From Enterococcus_I eurekensis (GTDB taxonomy: Bacteria > Bacillota > Bacilli > Lactobacillales > Enterococcaceae), in NCBI RefSeq assembly GCF_042654605.1, contig NZ_JBHSGT010000065.1, forward strand, positions 1-6,571: a DNA stretch of 6,571 nt, given 5' to 3'. Below are positions 6,071 to 6,571 of the stretch, piece after piece (within the stretch, counting starts at the first letter, position 1; each line of letters starts with the position of its first letter). The position numbers were made by a program, and so were the translations under genes. Under the pieces are notes generated by a model. It saw nothing but the letters and a program-made list of their open reading frames with translations, made no database searches and was not told where the DNA came from.

Positions 6071-6212
6071 ACCTTGTTGACAAAAGCTGCGAGACCGCTT
6101 CGAGCCTGTAGTCTCTCAGCTCGAAAGCTTCAAACTCTAGTTAAGTGCTAAAGCACTAAACCAGAGTAATTCACATTTCGTCTTTTGACGCAGCGGGAAC
6201 AAGGTATTTTTT
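6071..6212. other. Structured noncoding region of the ISL3-type element (possible pseudoknotted RNA)
   Basis: Several nested complements occur in 142 bp with no gene. The outer helix is ACCTTGTT (6071-6078) with AACAAGGT (6198-6205). A hairpin pairs GCTGCGAGAC (6086-6095) with GTCTCTCAGC (6111-6120), 9 of 10 pairs. GCTTCGAGC in its loop (6097-6105) complements GCTCGAAAGC just downstream (6119-6128), which is an H-type pseudoknot arrangement or a switch between two folds. A further hairpin, CTCTAGTTAAGTGCT / AGCACTAAACCAGAG, spans 6135-6166. T-runs follow the outer helix on both strands. It could be the 3' untranslated region of the transposase mRNA or a separate small RNA. No known RNA family is recognised. 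Confidence 0.5.
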
Positions 6213-6259
6213 CTTCGGTTCGCTATTGCTAGCTTCAAATGGTTTGTTAGTTATCCATA

Positions 6260-6571
6260 TCAAGCTTCAGTGGGGGCGAAAATTAATCCCTGTATGATGT
6301 AGATTCGATCTCTTAAATGATAGAAGTTGCGATAACCATAGGAAACGCGTTTAATTAATTTAATTTTATTATTCAAGCCCTCGGTGACACCGTTAGAATA
6401 ACGAAGCTCAAAAGCATTTTGAACCCCTTGCTTGTATTTCTTTAAGAAATATAATTTCTTTCGAAACCATTGCGGAAGAGCCTTATCCAATGTTTGAATC
6501 GTAGAGAAAAATCCATCTGTATCCTTCTTTTTCCGATAATAGTGGAGCAATTGAACCGCTTCGTAGGCAAG
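6260..6571 (-). CDS. ISL3-family transposase, C-terminal part (cut by the window edge)
   Basis: The frame is open from the right edge of the window to TGA at 6260-6262, giving 103 visible residues; the true start lies outside the window, so the internal TTG at 6548-6550 is not a start. The stretch SNGVTEGLNNKIKLIKRVSY followed by GYRNF is the conserved C-terminal block of ISL3-family DDE transposases. Its glutamate in TEGLNNK (residue 64 of the visible part) is the probable third catalytic acidic residue. The fragment ends with RDRIYIIQGLI, as usual for the family. Full-length members have about 400-440 residues. No stop or frameshift interrupts the visible part, so the gene may be intact. 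Confidence 0.92.
   Translation of the reverse strand, partial: LAYEAVQLLHYYRKKKDTDGFFSTIQTLDKALPQWFRKKLYFLKKYKQGVQNAFELRYSNGVTEGLNNKIKLIKRVSYGYRNFYHLRDRIYIIQGLIFAPTEA

Larger units (their letters stand above)
5933..6571 (-). mobile_element. ISL3-family insertion sequence, 3' portion (continues past the window edge)
   Basis: The transposase fragment at 6260-6571 places this as an ISL3-family element read on the minus strand. The likely outer end is the GG at 5933-5934, where GGGTTGTTCGTCAAATTGTG resembles ISL3-family terminal inverted repeats. AATTTAAT (5925-5932) would be the candidate 8-bp target duplication, fitting the AT-rich, 8-bp targets of the family. About 330 bp separate this end from the transposase stop codon, longer than I expect for a simple ISL3 element, and the stretch is full of inverted repeats. 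The other end is outside the window, so the boundary is not proven. It inserted just downstream of the groESL terminator without damaging the operon. Confidence 0.7.

Noticed and set aside
1..6571. CRISPR arrays, tRNA or rRNA genes, toxin-antitoxin or phage genes
   Set aside because: No regularly spaced repeats, cloverleaf-like sequences, rRNA segments or relevant protein motifs were seen on either strand.

Overview
The window looks like chromosomal DNA of a low-GC Firmicute, most likely an Enterococcus. The GroEL and GroES sequences, the CIRCE operator, the strong AGGAGG-type ribosome binding sites and the AT-rich spacers with U-tailed hairpins all fit that genus. The genus call rests on recalled protein similarity and has not been tested by a search.

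Layout. Positions 1-68 look like the right end of an IS200/IS605-type element whose body lies outside the window. An orphan TetR-family regulator (234-773) follows, with its own terminator. After an AT-rich gap of about 430 bp comes a stretch of decaying genes (1248 to about 2969). It holds the N-terminal half of a PTS EIIC-like membrane protein joined by a deletion to a panE (ketopantoate reductase) gene that has lost its NADPH-binding N-terminus, then a small scrap of a GH1 6-phospho-beta-glucosidase with internal deletions. Everything from 3071 to 5858 looks intact: a CPBP (CAAX/Abi) membrane protease on the minus strand, and divergent from it the groES-groEL operon with a sigma-A promoter, a CIRCE site and a strong terminator. 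From about 5933 to the right edge lies one end of an ISL3-family insertion sequence. It comprises a probable terminal inverted repeat, about 330 bp of highly structured noncoding DNA and the C-terminal part of the transposase on the minus strand.

How it works together. groES and groEL form the one clear functional unit, the heat-shock chaperonin repressed by HrcA through CIRCE. The protease promoter and the groESL promoter face away from each other across about 200 bp, and a 9-bp inverted repeat with one arm in each promoter region could link them. The rest is accessory DNA shaped by insertion sequences and deletions. No complete new defence or mobile system is visible. The most unexplained element is the pseudoknot-like noncoding region inside the ISL3-type element, followed by the panE/PTS deletion fusion and the IS200/IS605 end, which may carry the 3' end of an omegaRNA.
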